Source: Dichetophora obliterata (lineage: Eukaryota > Arthropoda > Insecta > Diptera > Sciomyzidae). Taken from it: a DNA stretch of 64,000 nt. Positions 11,043 to 22,332 of the stretch are shown here, one piece after another. The notes under the pieces were generated by a model. That model saw only the letters and a program-made list of their open reading frames with translations. It did no database searches and had not been told where the DNA came from. A program made the translations under genes and the position numbers. Numbering within the stretch: the first letter of the stretch is position 1; each line of letters begins with the position of its first letter. The stretch is from assembly GCA_963920525.1 (NCBI GenBank), contig OY986435.1, forward strand, positions 97,634,727-97,698,726. Reading direction: 5' to 3'.

Positions 11043-11310
11043 TCTGTCTTCTTCTAGTTTTCTCCGTCTTATCAATCTACATATATTTTTAAATTAAAAT
11101 TTTTGATAATAGCTTTAATTATCCGGGTAAATTTTAAAAGTGATGGATATGTCAGATAAACTTTTTAATTTTTTCAACTTTAATATCGTTCAACTTTAAA
11201 CAAGGGCACTGTTATGAAAACTAATGTAGAGTCCAAAATCACTGTTGCACTCCTTAAAAATTCTGTTAAATTAAATTTTTTCAAGTTTTGCAAAAGTGCA
11301 AAGAATTCTT
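9700..11310. other. AT-rich spacer with TC microsatellite
   Basis: Mostly AT-rich DNA with scattered GCAGTAAAATTA-like words between 10000 and 10500. A (TC)n microsatellite lies at about 10999-11040. No gene is seen. Confidence 0.5.
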
Positions 11311-14246
11311 GTCTTGAGTGTTGTACCCTAAAAATCTACTAAAAATATGTGTAAATTTAAATAAATTAAGGAACTAAATTTTTTCTTAAATTTTAAGTAT
11401 ATTGTTGAGCTGTTTGATTTATGTTTTGGTTAAATATTTTATTATTTTTTTTTAATTACACAATATTTTCTCAAAAATCACAACTTTCTCAAGTAAGGGT
11501 TACAATGTTTCATAATTTTAGTATTATGAAATTATATAATTTTTCTAGAAATAGAATTACAATAAAGCTCATTTGTGAGGCAACCTTCTTCTTGGATACA
11601 TTTTCAAAATGAGTTCATTAAGCAAGAAATTTTCATAAAAAGTTCAATACAACACTCATGACAATTAGCAACACTCTGGGCACAATGAAACCAAAATTAA
11701 TAACATTACAAAAATAAACATTTGTTCTCAATGATTTTTTAATGTTTTTTCTGCGCCTATAAAAAACGAAAAAAAAATTCTACTCCGAATCTGTGTAAAC
11801 TTCTTTGTAAACAGATCTTATCTTTTTTGACGGGTTTCGTTTTGCGTTTTCTTTAATTTTTACAGTTTTCGCCCTTAGCCCATGGTAATTGCATAACCTT
11901 CCTTTTAGCCAGTTATTATTTGCGCAGTAGCAAGAGAGATTTCTATGCATTATTGTTCCTTTCGAGCATGACACTATTTGATGAATATCTCTTGTTTCTT
12001 GTATTCTTTTCAAATTTTTAGGCAATAGTTTATTAATGCAGGAAATTTGTTGTGCATTTACGTAAAACAATTCCACATTAACTTTGCCTTTAAGTGCATC
12101 GTAAAATTGGTGAGCATCCATAATATCCATTCCATGGGCAACAAGACTATCTGCCGTTCGCTTCAGAACAGCACCCATACCATCTGCTGCACCTTTCCCG
12201 TGGGATGTTTCAAAAAAGGACCAAGTTGCGCACTTTAATTTTTTGTCAAAAAATTTATTACATAGTAAAAAAAATGTTTTTTTTCGATACTGTGATGATG
12301 GGCTGTCTGAAAAGAAATGAATTGTCGTTACATTTGGAGCTTTTTGTTTCAAAAAATCGAAAATTGGATCTAAGTGTGCCCAAATTTCACCAGGACCATG
12401 TTGCAGGCTCTCTGAAATTGTACAAAAGTTGATTGGCTTTTCGAGGCTTTTAAGATAAATAAAACCTGTGTGCAGGCTTGATTTCGCGATGGACAAAAAT
12501 GAAACATTTGAACTTCTTCGGATAGCTTACAGGAGTAATTATCTGAAAAATCTATATGCATCATAGCTTTATTTTCGCGTTAGTTTTGTTTGCAAAAGTG
12601 GGACGCATTATACTGATTTTTAACATTAAACACATGTGTTTTAAGTTTTTGCATTTTAACTTGATATTTATCTGTTAAGACTTGCGGATGTTGTAACTTT
12701 CTCTACTTTCTTTATGATTTTTACACGATAAGTTTAAGGAAGTCTTTCTTTTTGTTGTGTCTTTCTTCGTTAACAATTTCCCATTGGAACCACTTGCAAG
12801 TTTTTTCAAGATTAGTATTACAAACTACGATTTTTTTAAACTTGCAAACTTTACAGAAGCTCCAAGCACAATGGGTAGAATCATCACTACACATAATGTC
12901 TTTTAATAGTCTCTCATGACTCGGGTTGGAGATGACCTTTTCATGGAACAGTTTTGAAGTTTTTAATGTAATGTTAGCGTGCTGCTGACAAGCACAAGTG
13001 TTTTCATTAGTATGTACAGGTTTCCTAATCCAAAAAGGCTTAAGCCTCGTAAAAGTGGTATAAGATATAGCAAGCTTTTCATTTTCCGTTTTGAAAGTCT
13101 TGTAAAGTATTTTCATTGTATCGCACAAGTATCTTTTTTGTTTCTTCTTTTTGCCACGAGTAATAGTTTCATTTTTTCCTGCAGAAGCTCTACTAACATC
13201 ATCTTGCAAGAAGAATGCATAAACTTGACTCATTTTCGTTGACCGTTTTTTCGATATAGATGTAGTAATATTTTCTTTTTTGCAGCCCATTATTGCTTTT
13301 AATTTATACCGCTTCAATATTTTTGATGCAATGACTACAAGGTTATCTTTTGATTTCTCCTTATACTTTTGTTTCAATAGAACCAACTTCCTGTTTACGT
13401 CTTGGCAATCCGAAATGAAACCTTTATCGGAGCTATCAAATAAATTTTGCTGCATATTGTTTCAATCTTAAATTCCTTTTTTTGTATTTCTCTTGCTTCT
13501 TTTTGGCTTCTTTCAGTTTAAACTTTAAACGCTCATTTTCTTGTTGACGCGTTTTGTTTTTATTACTTAATTCATTTTGATACCTTCTGCTCTTCTTTGT
13601 TTAATGCATGGAAGTAAGTTTGACGAAGATGGTGTTAAGTTAGTTTGTGATCTGTTAAAGATTTTTCTATATAAAGATGAATTTATTGCAGATTCTTTTG
13701 TAATGCAATTATTGCTTTCAGAAGAGGTATCTATTAAAATGACTGCTTGGGATTTCTTCCCTTTCTTATTTGCCCTGTATATTCGCTTGTAGGCTCTTTT
13801 CTTAGCTCTTTCTAGGCATATCACTTTGCTTCAACCTTTCAGAGTTTTTATGAGAACGACCGGAAATTCAATAAAAATAGGAAAATATTGTATTCAAAAT
13901 AATTTTAACTTTTCGTTGTGCTTTCATTTATACTTCTCATCCCGTGCTTTGCCAAGTTTTCTTTTCTCCCGATACCGTTTCTGAATTTCAGCTTTTGATA
14001 ATTTAGCTATCTTAGGCTTAAAATTTTAATAAATATAAAAAAAAATTTAATAATTCGGTGGCATAGACGTTGGTGTTGAAACAACACTCAGGACTTTTAA
14101 CCATTTTGTAAGAGATTAGTTGAAAAAATTCTGCAGTAAAAGCTCAGAATATAAGAAACTGTTGAAAACTAACTAAACAATCCATTACAAACACTTTTTT
14201 TAATATCGATATTCAAAACCGCAAAATCGGCGACAACACTCCTGAC
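11311..14246 (-). mobile_element. Decayed DDE transposon with dispersed 14-bp end motifs
   Basis: A degenerate transposase gene (11780-14020, minus strand) is bracketed by copies of one motif. GTCTTGAGTGTTGT lies at 11311-11324. Its inverted form ACAACACTCAGGAC lies at 14081-14094, with related copies ACAACACTCATGAC at 11649-11662 and ACAACACTCCTGAC at 14233-14246. The opposite orientation of the outer left copy suggests terminal inverted repeats plus subterminal transposase sites. The exact ends and target duplication are not resolved. Confidence 0.5.
11780..14020 (-). pseudogene. Transposase-like DDE gene, frameshifted
   Basis: The N-terminal piece (about 14015-13930) reads KLSKAEIQKRYREKRKLGK, continued by ERAKKRAYKRIYRANKK near 13800. 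Both are basic bZIP-like stretches. The middle piece (13455-12721) has SRASAGKNETITRGK, KRYLCDTMKILYKTF, ISYTTFTRLKPFWI and a Cys/His region. The core follows: HIDFSDNYSCKL (about 12555), a frameshift near 12500, then LHTGFIYL, HFFSDSPSSQYRKK, ATWSFFETSHGKGAADGMG and KRTADSLVAHGMDIMDA. The two DFSxNY and FSDxPxxQY aspartates look like catalytic residues of an RNase H-like fold (inference). The family is common in arthropod genomes but I cannot name its superfamily. At least two frameshifts and one in-frame stop (about 12583) inactivate it. Confidence 0.65.
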
Positions 14247-14516
14247 ATATAAATCTATACTTACCATAATCTGCTAATTATATTTAAATAAAAACTTTGA
14301 AATGGCACTTATTTAGTAAACCTGAAAGCGATAAATCTTGTGTTTTCTAGCAGTTATGCCCTCGACGTCATATCAGTTACTGAAATAGAGATTAGAGCAA
14401 ATAAAGTATAACATAACAATCCAGACACGGGCCGATGACAACAAAAATTTTGCAAAAAAAAAATACTGTTATGTAAACTTTAGAAATTAAAAACACCAAA
14501 AAGTCTTTAGAGTTTA

Positions 14517-15520
14517 GGGGTCGTCCATAAACTACGTTACTGATTTTCCGGTTTTTTTACCCCCTCCCCCTGCGTTACTTTTCGTAGTGCTATTCAAACC
14601 CCCCCCCATAAAGTAACGTGACATATGAAATTAATTCATTCGAATGATTATATATTTTGACTAGCTCTGACAATTTTCACTAGTATTAGTGACTAGTATG
14701 ACTAGATACGTTAAAGGAACAATTGGAAAAAAATCAATAATTAATATCATCTGTAAAAGCTATTCCATCTGCGATCCAAGATTCGATGCTCTCAATCACT
14801 GGGATAGAAGAAGCTGGTAGCTTTGTTGAGGATTCTTCAAAATAGAATTTTTCATCGGATTCTATGTCGACCAATTCAGGTGAATCCTCATTTCTAACGC
14901 AAAGAAATTCACCTGGTTTTTGACAGAGTACCCTTAAAGGCTGCACCCGAGCTTCACCAAGTTCTGTGTTTTTGTGTAAATGCTTTCTGAAAATTTATTT
15001 ATTTAAATAGTATGTTTTATTCCGATTTATTGTTAACGATATAATACAAACTTATGATAATTCATAGAAGTTTTAAAAACGAAATACAAGCCTCTGGTAG
15101 GACACGACCTTGGACCGATTTCTTCTTTCTGAGAAGGACAGTACATGTCATACGGTATCTCCTTTGATCAAGAACATTCAGGCCTTAACGTCAAGGCCTG
15201 TCGCAAAAGCAAAGACCCACATTTTTCAGACGTGTGCTGAGATGGTGTAGGAATACCAAAAGGTTCCTGTATGGAGGGAAAAGGCGGTGGAAGAAATCGT
15301 TGAAACAAAAGTTAACTATCAATTTAGACGATCAAACATAAACATGTAAGGTTAAAAATTTTTGAAATGATTGTGTTATTAATTAGAGGTTTTTCGTAGA
15401 TTTTTTTAATTTTTGGTAACGTTACAATATCTAAACACCTCCCCCCCTACCGTTACTTATCGTAGTGCATTTCAAAACCCCTCCCCCCCTAAATTGGTAA
15501 CGTCGGTTATGGACGACCCC
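14517..15520. mobile_element. 1,004-bp TIR element flanked by TTTA
   Basis: The left end GGGGTCGTCCATAAACTACG at 14517 is inverted at the right end (CGTCGGTTATGGACGACCCC, ending at 15520). Homology continues inward through a C-rich run and CGTTACTTWTCGTAGTGC. TTTA at 14513-14516 and 15521-15524 is a probable 4-bp target duplication. Inside, 14734-14946 (minus) is open for 70 residues, acidic and unmatched. It may be a transposase C-terminal remnant, but I cannot support that. This type of GGGGTCGTCCATAA end is widespread in insects. Confidence 0.75.
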
Positions 15521-15764
15521 TTTATATTGGCATCGCAAATCAATGCATATTCTTTTTTTTTCTCTTTATTTTTGTTTTCTTTTTCTACATTGAACAACTG
15601 CAGGTAAGAGTCAAGAATGATAGAATAAGAGATTACGCTTTGTGCGGGTCCGTTACATCTGCTAATCGAGTTGGACAACCAGCTGTTCAGTTGACTACGT
15701 CACAATATTTTATTTCTTTGAGAAACGTGCTGGGATCGGTTGTGTTTTATTTAATTGTGTATAT

Positions 15765-18650
15765 GAGCCGTTCAGAGCACATATCGATTAACTCCATAAA
15801 ACAGAAAGTTGAGAAACGCGATGATGTAATATATATTGTTTTTAAAAATTCCTGTGATGATATGAATTCAAATATGTAATGTAGAATGCACAATTGCAGA
15901 TATAGCTTTCATCTAACGGTATATAAAATAAATAAAAAAGTAAACAATCGTCAGTAATGTTACAGTTTTTATGTGACTGGTGGAGTTAATCGATTTGGCA
16001 ACTGAAAAAAATAATAAGATTAAATTTATACTTTACATTTTTAAGTTTTTATTAAGAAAAAGTTAAATTTTATACATTTTAAGCACAGCTTTTAATTTTT
16101 TTTAATTAATTTATAGCAGCTTTATGTTTGGGGTATTATTCTTTGGGATGTTTCAGCAATATTATACATAATGTCTTCTTCATCAGCTGTAGGCGAGGAT
16201 TCGTCATTTCGATTTGTTGACAAATTATTATAGTAATCGTGTTTAACAGGAGGAATGAATTTTAGCAGGTCCATCATATCTCTCCATTTTTCCTTTGTCA
16301 CAGTTCTGCCTTTAGGAAATAATAAAGGCTGATCAATATTTTTCAAACTTTGCGGTCTACCCTTTAAAGATTTTTTTATATTAATGGCTTGAAATTCAGT
16401 ATCTTCTTTATAGTCATTTTTGAATTGTATGAGATAGGGTTTTGACCTTTCTAACTTTATCCAGCGTATTTTAAGCCAATTTACTGGAAGCCCTGTCACG
16501 GTCACTTTTCTGTTAATGATAGACTGTTCTAAAGGTTTTGTTGACAAAAAATCTTGGTGAGTCATTTGTATTAGATGAAATGGCGCTTTCTTTTTACATG
16601 TTTTGATTATATGGTACCAATCATCTGGTGAAAAGATGTTTTGATTTTTTTTCGCACATGACTCAATAATGGCAAAATCGGAGTCATTGGGTAAATAGCT
16701 GTGTCCACTTACCAAAAATTTCATTTCAATTGAAACAGCTTTGATTTCCGTGCTTTGAACAAGTTTTAATAAACTTAAGACGGTTTTAATATTTCTGTTT
16801 TGGCCGGTACACGAATCCGAATATGTTATTATTTGTTCGTAATTTGCAGCGTAAGTCTTTATGTTCTTTGTTAGACAAGATGAAATTTCTTGAGACCCAA
16901 GTGATCCTTCAATTTCTGGCCAAACAAACATGTGGCTTGTATTTTTATTGAATTCATGACATCCAAAATTATACACATATAAATTTCGCTTATAATAAGC
17001 TACGGATGTGGTCAACTTGGGAAAGGCTAAAGCTTTTTCCAAGTCAAAAGAAAATACGAACAAGTTATCTGATGTTGCCAATCGATCGGCAGCCATTTGA
17101 CTGCGAGCCCGTTCAGCCTCTTCTAAGTGAGTTTCCTTTTCAATTTTTGCCATCTGACTACCCTCATCGTCCAAAGATTGAATTTTTATTTGAAAAGCAT
17201 CACAAGTTTGACACGTATCCTTTGATGGCTGTTTAAAATGTAAATTAAATTTTGTAGAGAACACATTATACAATAGTAATATTTTTCTTTCACTGGTGCT
17301 ACGTTTTCCTTTACACATTCTGTAACGTATAGTTCATACATCTTCTTAATGTTTAAGTCAGGACTTAAATATTGTCGTCTTGGATTAGGAGCTCTGGTGA
17401 AGTGACTACTGTAGGCTGGAAATGACTTTATATGTTTTATAACATTTGTATCATCTATTTTATTGCTTGCAACGCGGTCATTGCGCTTATCTACCAAAGA
17501 TGTAACTTGTTCTTTAGAACAACAATCGCATATCCGCCCATCACTCACCTGATAAGTGTCTCTAAAATATTTTTTACAAACGGGAATATCACGTCTCTCT
17601 TTTCGAAAGTAATATGCAAACGAATGTGATCTTCGTTTTTTAGTTTCATTTGTAGGGCGTCTTCTTTTTATTTCGTTAACTTTGATACAATCTCTTAAGA
17701 AAATATTTTGGTCAAGATGACTATGCAAACTATAAAAGTCTTTCATGGCAGCCTCTCTTTCATCCGAACTAATTTTTTGATTGCAATTTTGACTGCATTT
17801 GCATTGTATATCGACAAATGTTTTTGCAGGTATTAATTTTCCACCTCTATTTCTGTATGCCAAACCTTTTATCCTGTTATGCTTTTGTAAATTTCGTTTC
17901 CATTTACCAAGATTACGACTTCTTTTCCTCCGATATGTTAGTTGGGTTCGTACTGTTGCAATCCGATGAATCCGAGGAAAACGATAGACGTCTGCTTGGG
18001 CCAGACCTTTTGTTGATAAATCGTATTGAAGAATCTTCACTGCTTTCCTCACTCACATTATTAGTCTTACTCATCTTGATTATAACGGTATAATAATTAT
18101 TTCTTTAAAAACAACGTGGGAGTAATATTGAAAAGACTAAGAAGTACACAGTAACATTCAGAGTGCGAGATCACTTCTATACTAACTACCATTTATATTA
18201 TGCTTCTCACTGTTGCATGATGAGTTTTGCGAATTCCCACTAATACTGCGTTTTCATATAGGCAAGGGGGATTTTCAGCTACAGCATTGTAAATTCGTTC
18301 ATTTTTGGGCAAAATTAACAATACAACGCTGACACACAATATTATATTATTGAGAGGAAGAGGGCATCTTCGGCTGTTTAAAAACAAATAAGTGTCTATG
18401 CTCAGCTAGAACAGATACAGCGTTTCCAAAACGATTTACATTGGGGTATGGAGTTGATCGAAATGGCTTCTGAAATAAATTACTTATTATTCAATGGCCA
18501 AAAAAAAAATTGTCATTTAACGGTGCTAATCTTTATTATTCGGGAAAGTTATTATTAATATAAAAAGTTATGACTATACCAAGGCCTTTGACACTTAAAT
18601 TTAAAATTTTTCAAAAAGTGGAGTTAATCGAAGTGTGCACTGAGCGGCTC
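15765..18650 (-). mobile_element. Sola-like DNA transposon, 2.9 kb, with TIRs and ATAT target duplication
   Basis: The left end GAGCCGTTCAGAGCACATAT at 15765 matches the inverted right end ending at 18650 over about 32 bp with few mismatches. ATAT lies immediately outside both ends (15761-15764 and 18651-18654). The motif TGGAGTTAATCGA occurs inside both termini (complement at 15784-15796, direct at 18619-18631) and again subterminally at 15981-15993 and, with one change, at 18449-18461. These are likely transposase binding sites. A GAG terminus with a 4-bp duplication is what I recall for Sola elements. One transposase gene fills the interior. Confidence 0.65.
16122..18074 (-). pseudogene. 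Transposase of the Sola-like element, near complete with two frameshifts
   Basis: The probable native start is at 18074, giving an acidic Ser-rich N terminus (MSKTNNVSEESSEDSS). A slip near 17905 moves the frame to KRSRNLGKWKRNLQKHNRIKG. Then come a Cys cluster (CKCSQNC), RDCIKVNEIKRRRP, VCKKYFRDTYQVSD and HIKSFPAYSSHFTR. A second slip near 17270 leads to FSTKFNLHFKQPSKDTCQTC, the core LFVFSFDLEKAL, PKLTTSVAYYKRNLYVYNFG, IITYSDSCTGQNRN and FLVSGHSYLPNDSDFAIIE, then a basic tail to the stop at 16122. The aspartates in FSFDL and YSDSC plus the D/E of NDSDFAIIE are candidate DDE residues (inference). From memory, similar insect proteins are annotated only with a domain of unknown function. Apart from two single-base slips it is intact. 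Confidence 0.7.
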
Positions 18651-19457
18651 ATATCTCGAAGTATATTTGCGAGTTTTTAACTTAAAATTTAAAAAATGAA
18701 GTGTGCAGCTGCTAATTGTGGTAACAGTAGTAAACAAATATTTTTCAGAAACCTGATGTTTGCAATAAATACAAAAATTAAACTAAGAAATTGTAGAAAA
18801 TGCACACAAACGAAAACCAAAATACAAAAATATATTAACTCAACAAAATTTGTTTCATTATTTAAAAACTTGGAACTATTATTTATTTGTCCTTTCAATT
18901 CACAGGTTAATTAATGGAAATAAAATATCTGAGAATGTTTAAACTACATCAATTAAACTCTTAATAAACATTTTTATAAAATCCAAGTCGAAAAATTATG
19001 CTCACTGAAGTTGGTTTCTCAGACAAATTTTTTTTTTGACAAAGCTGCTTACTGGGTGTAATAAAATAATTGGTAAAATAATGTTTACAAAGGAGTACTT
19101 AATAAATTTACCTTCTTCTCGTTCCAATTAATTGCTTCTTACTTCTTTTATTTTAATTATACCAACTAAAATGTGTGCAATTTTCATTTCTGTGTAGAAA
19201 TCGTATGCAAAGTGAACGCTCTTCAAAACAGCATTGATATTATGACGTACATGCGCAGAACGAAAATTTTGTTGTACTCATTTTCTTGTCTTTGGTGCAA
19301 TCTTTGTATTCTATCATTCTTGGGTAAGAGTGGGGACAAATTCTTTTCTATGAAACAGATTAGAGAGGGGAGAAAATAATCGCTTATAAATGTTAAACGA
19401 TGAAATTTGCCTTAACTCCAAATGCCTTATTTACTTATATATCGCCCTTAGATATAT
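18651..19457. other. Spacer
   Basis: AT-rich DNA with short unsupported open frames on both strands. Nothing else is recognised. Confidence 0.35.
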
Positions 19458-20750
19458 AGATTGAGGTGACCTATGAGTCGCACTTACCATCTCCGATTTG
19501 GCTCAAAATTTGTTTTTAGGTTGGTTTTTTATTAAGAAAACCAATTCTGGAGTTTAAAAACATTTTTTTTTTGCGGAGCCACAGCTATTAGAATGCCAAA
19601 ATAGGGCCTATTTTTAGACAACGTAGCTCAGTCAATTCCGATTTTTGTAAATAAAGTATCATTGGAAAGGTTATTTTGTCTACTTTAAGAGAAAAATATA
19701 AAACTTTTGGAAAAGTAGCAGTAAGTTGGCCCATTCTTAATTTCAATGTTTAATGCCATGCCAAAAGCAGACGCTATAATTTTTTTTGTTTTTTTATTTT
19801 GGTTTTTTGTACGTTTCAATACCTTTCCAACGATATAAAATTAAGGTGTGCTCTTGAAGGGTTCAAAAATTATGACGTAAAACATGCAGTGTTAAGGAAT
19901 TTTCAATACAAATTCAACTAGCTATCAAAGCTTTACAGCATACATGCTCAGCAGTCTATTTCGCCCGCTTTTAACGCCATACAAATGGTTTTCTATTATA
20001 AACTTGGGTCTTGCAAAAACAAAAACACGGACACGAAACACCACAAGCTGCTGTTAACGATCGCCTAATTTCGGCAATTCATTTAGTTATTGATATTTTT
20101 TTCATTTCTGTTTTGTTAAAAATAAAGAAAACAAATTGGATGGAAATTTAATGTTTTATTTGCATCGCTTTTTATGTAGGGTAAATAAGATTTAATTAGG
20201 ATTTGTGTATGTATTATGAAATAAAAAAGTTTTTCAAATAATTGCATAGCAGAATCTTGACGAATATATTATTGCCCATTATTTTTTTTTTAAATTTTGA
20301 ATTTTTTATTTAAAAATTGTTTTCTCTCATGCGTTGAATAAACAAACGTAGCTTGGGAGTTACACGTTAAAGTTTTGTCTTTTAAATTGCAATACATTCA
20401 CACTTTTTAACTAACACATTCACACATTAAGAACGACCATCTTGCTTACCATTTTCGTTTCAAGTCGTGTGGTAACTTGATGGTAAAGTTTTGAGCAGCG
20501 AAACACAGTTTTTCTAAATAAATTCTTCGTGATGGGAACTTTTACTAAAAATAGTATAAAAATAAAATCCTATGATATGAAGAATGACTGTTTTGTAGTT
20601 CAGATGAAATTATTAATTTCTGGTACCACTTTTGGTGAGGCGAGCATAGTTGTTTCAGATTTTCTTAGCATTTTGGTGTTGAAAGTAGTAAGTTGTTGGG
20701 TTTAATTGGGGGTTTAAAAATCCCAAGGAAAATATCTAAAATATATATTA

Positions 20751-21711
20751 CTAGCTGAACCCGGTGTGCTTCGCTACTCCTTCGTTATAAAATAAAATTA
20801 AAAGTATTTATATATTTACAAAAATGTATTTATTTAATTTTAATTTAATAATTGCAATGCTTTAGGATATACAATATTTTTAGTTTGCCCATCAGGAGCA
20901 TACACATATAAATCGGTGTGTTTTCCTACACGCGAGCATGCAACATGCGAGAAACATGGATGGACATGCGTTAAGCTCATCATTTTTGTGTGCCATTGTG
21001 CATTTATCCTTTATTATGATCTTACACGTTCGCAGCACTTTACCCATTGATGAATTTTTCTTTATATTGCATGTGTGCGTCTCAGAGAATTGCAATTTCA
21101 GTAGTAATTTAAGTGCCGCATGCGCTGTTCTGCCACCATCCAAAAGCGATGCAGCAATGCCGGATGACGCAATGGTCAACGCAATATTGTTTTGGGATCG
21201 AACTTTAGCCAAAATCAACGAAATCAGAAACGTTTTTCCGGTCCCGCCCGGTGCATCTAATTTTGGGTTATATGGGCGAGGCCACGCTCCTTTGTCCGCT
21301 CACAACTTTATATAGTCAAGAATTTACTATTTCTTAAGAATATCTTATTGTGAAAATTTAATGACGATCGGTCCAGTAGTTAAGACTATATTACGATTTT
21401 TAATTTTCCTAAAAAGGGGCGTGGTCCCCACCCACTTTTTTCCTAGTACGTATTCCTAACTATGCCAATACCATATGTACCAAATATCACCAACGTAGGT
21501 CAAAAAATGCCCAAATTAAGGTGAATAAAAAATTTTTGGGTTATATGGGCGGTGCCCCACCCCTTTGTTCAATCATATAGCCTATTATTCCTTCTAGAGA
21601 CACAGTAACATGCTGTGAAAATTTCAGGAAGATCGGTCCAAGGGCTTGGTCTCCTATAAACCACAAACAAACAAACAGACATACATTAATTTTTATATAT
21701 ATGTATATAGA
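20751..21711 (-). mobile_element. Internally deleted Helitron, 961 bp
   Basis: On the minus strand it begins TCTATATACATATATATAAA at 21711 and ends ...GGGTTCAGCTAG at 20751. The host base before it is A and the one after it is T, the A/T insertion site used by Helitrons. A GC-rich hairpin-like stretch (GCGAAGCACACCGGG) precedes the CTAG end, as expected. The interior carries a fragment of the helicase gene. There is no Rep nuclease domain, so it must have moved with enzyme supplied in trans. Confidence 0.8.
20840..21260 (-). pseudogene. Helitron PIF1-like helicase, middle deleted
   Basis: The reading starts with LDAPGGTGKTFLISLILAKV, containing Walker A. It continues NNIALTIASSGIAASLLDGG and SSMGKVLRTCKIII, then KDKCTMAHK, where the usual DE of Walker B has become DK. 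After MAHKNDE the sequence jumps, in another frame, straight to FSHVACSRVGKHTDLYVYAP and DGQTKNIVYPKALQLLN with a stop at 20840. Those are the last residues of Helitron helicases. Several hundred residues between Walker B and the C-terminal motif are therefore missing, and the join is out of frame. Confidence 0.8.
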
Positions 21712-21712
21712 T

Positions 21713-22332
21713 TGAAAGCAGAGTAATTATAATTAAAGTAAAATGGGGCGAAAAAGGGGGATTTGGTAATAAAAAAATCTATGGCTACCTTACCTGAAGA
21801 TAAAAAGTATATAAAACTTTAGGTAAATACATATTACAAAAAAAGTATTTTGTATAGCAAACATTGTTAGTGGTATAAGTAAGTATCTGAATTAAAAAGG
21901 GAGCGGTGAGGTGGGCGTGGTTCATAGTAATATGGCGACGTTAACAGTATTAAGAGCAATATACTACCAAATAAAAAATAATCCGTTGGAAGGAACAAAT
22001 TTGTACAGAGAACAAAAAGTTTAAAACTTAAATTTGGCGTAAAAAGGGGCGTGAAAGGGGGCGTGGCGTAAGAAATGTTTATTTCTACCTCGCCTGGAGT
22101 ATGATGTGTATACAATTTGAAGTAAATCTGTTAAAACTATATGGGAGCAATTACATAATTTTAAAAAAGTGGGCGTAAAAGTGGGCGTGGTCGAAAAAAG
22201 TACCCTATTAATCATGCCAGAGTCCCAGTTAAATGCTGTGAAAATTTCAGGAAGATCGGTCCTGAGGTTTGGTCTCCTATAAGGTACAAACAAACAAATA
22301 AACAAACACACATTCCATTTCATATATATAGA
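21713..22332 (-). mobile_element. Second Helitron 5' part
   Basis: On the minus strand it starts TCTATATATATGAAATGG at 22332 and continues TATAGGAGACCAAACCTCAG and GATCTTCCTGAAATTTTCAC, the same 5' region as the neighbouring Helitron. GGGGCGTGG-type words recur. No CTAG end is seen before the first Helitron, so this copy is truncated, or the first element inserted against it. Confidence 0.5.

Noticed and set aside
18696..18914. Possible THAP-type zinc finger (MKCAAANCGNSS)
   Set aside because: Only the first Cys pair fits. The required later CxxH and the AVPTF-like motif are absent.
21867..22323. Overlapping 82- and 100-residue open frames
   Set aside because: They lie in the non-coding 5' region of Helitron copies and shift frame between copies.
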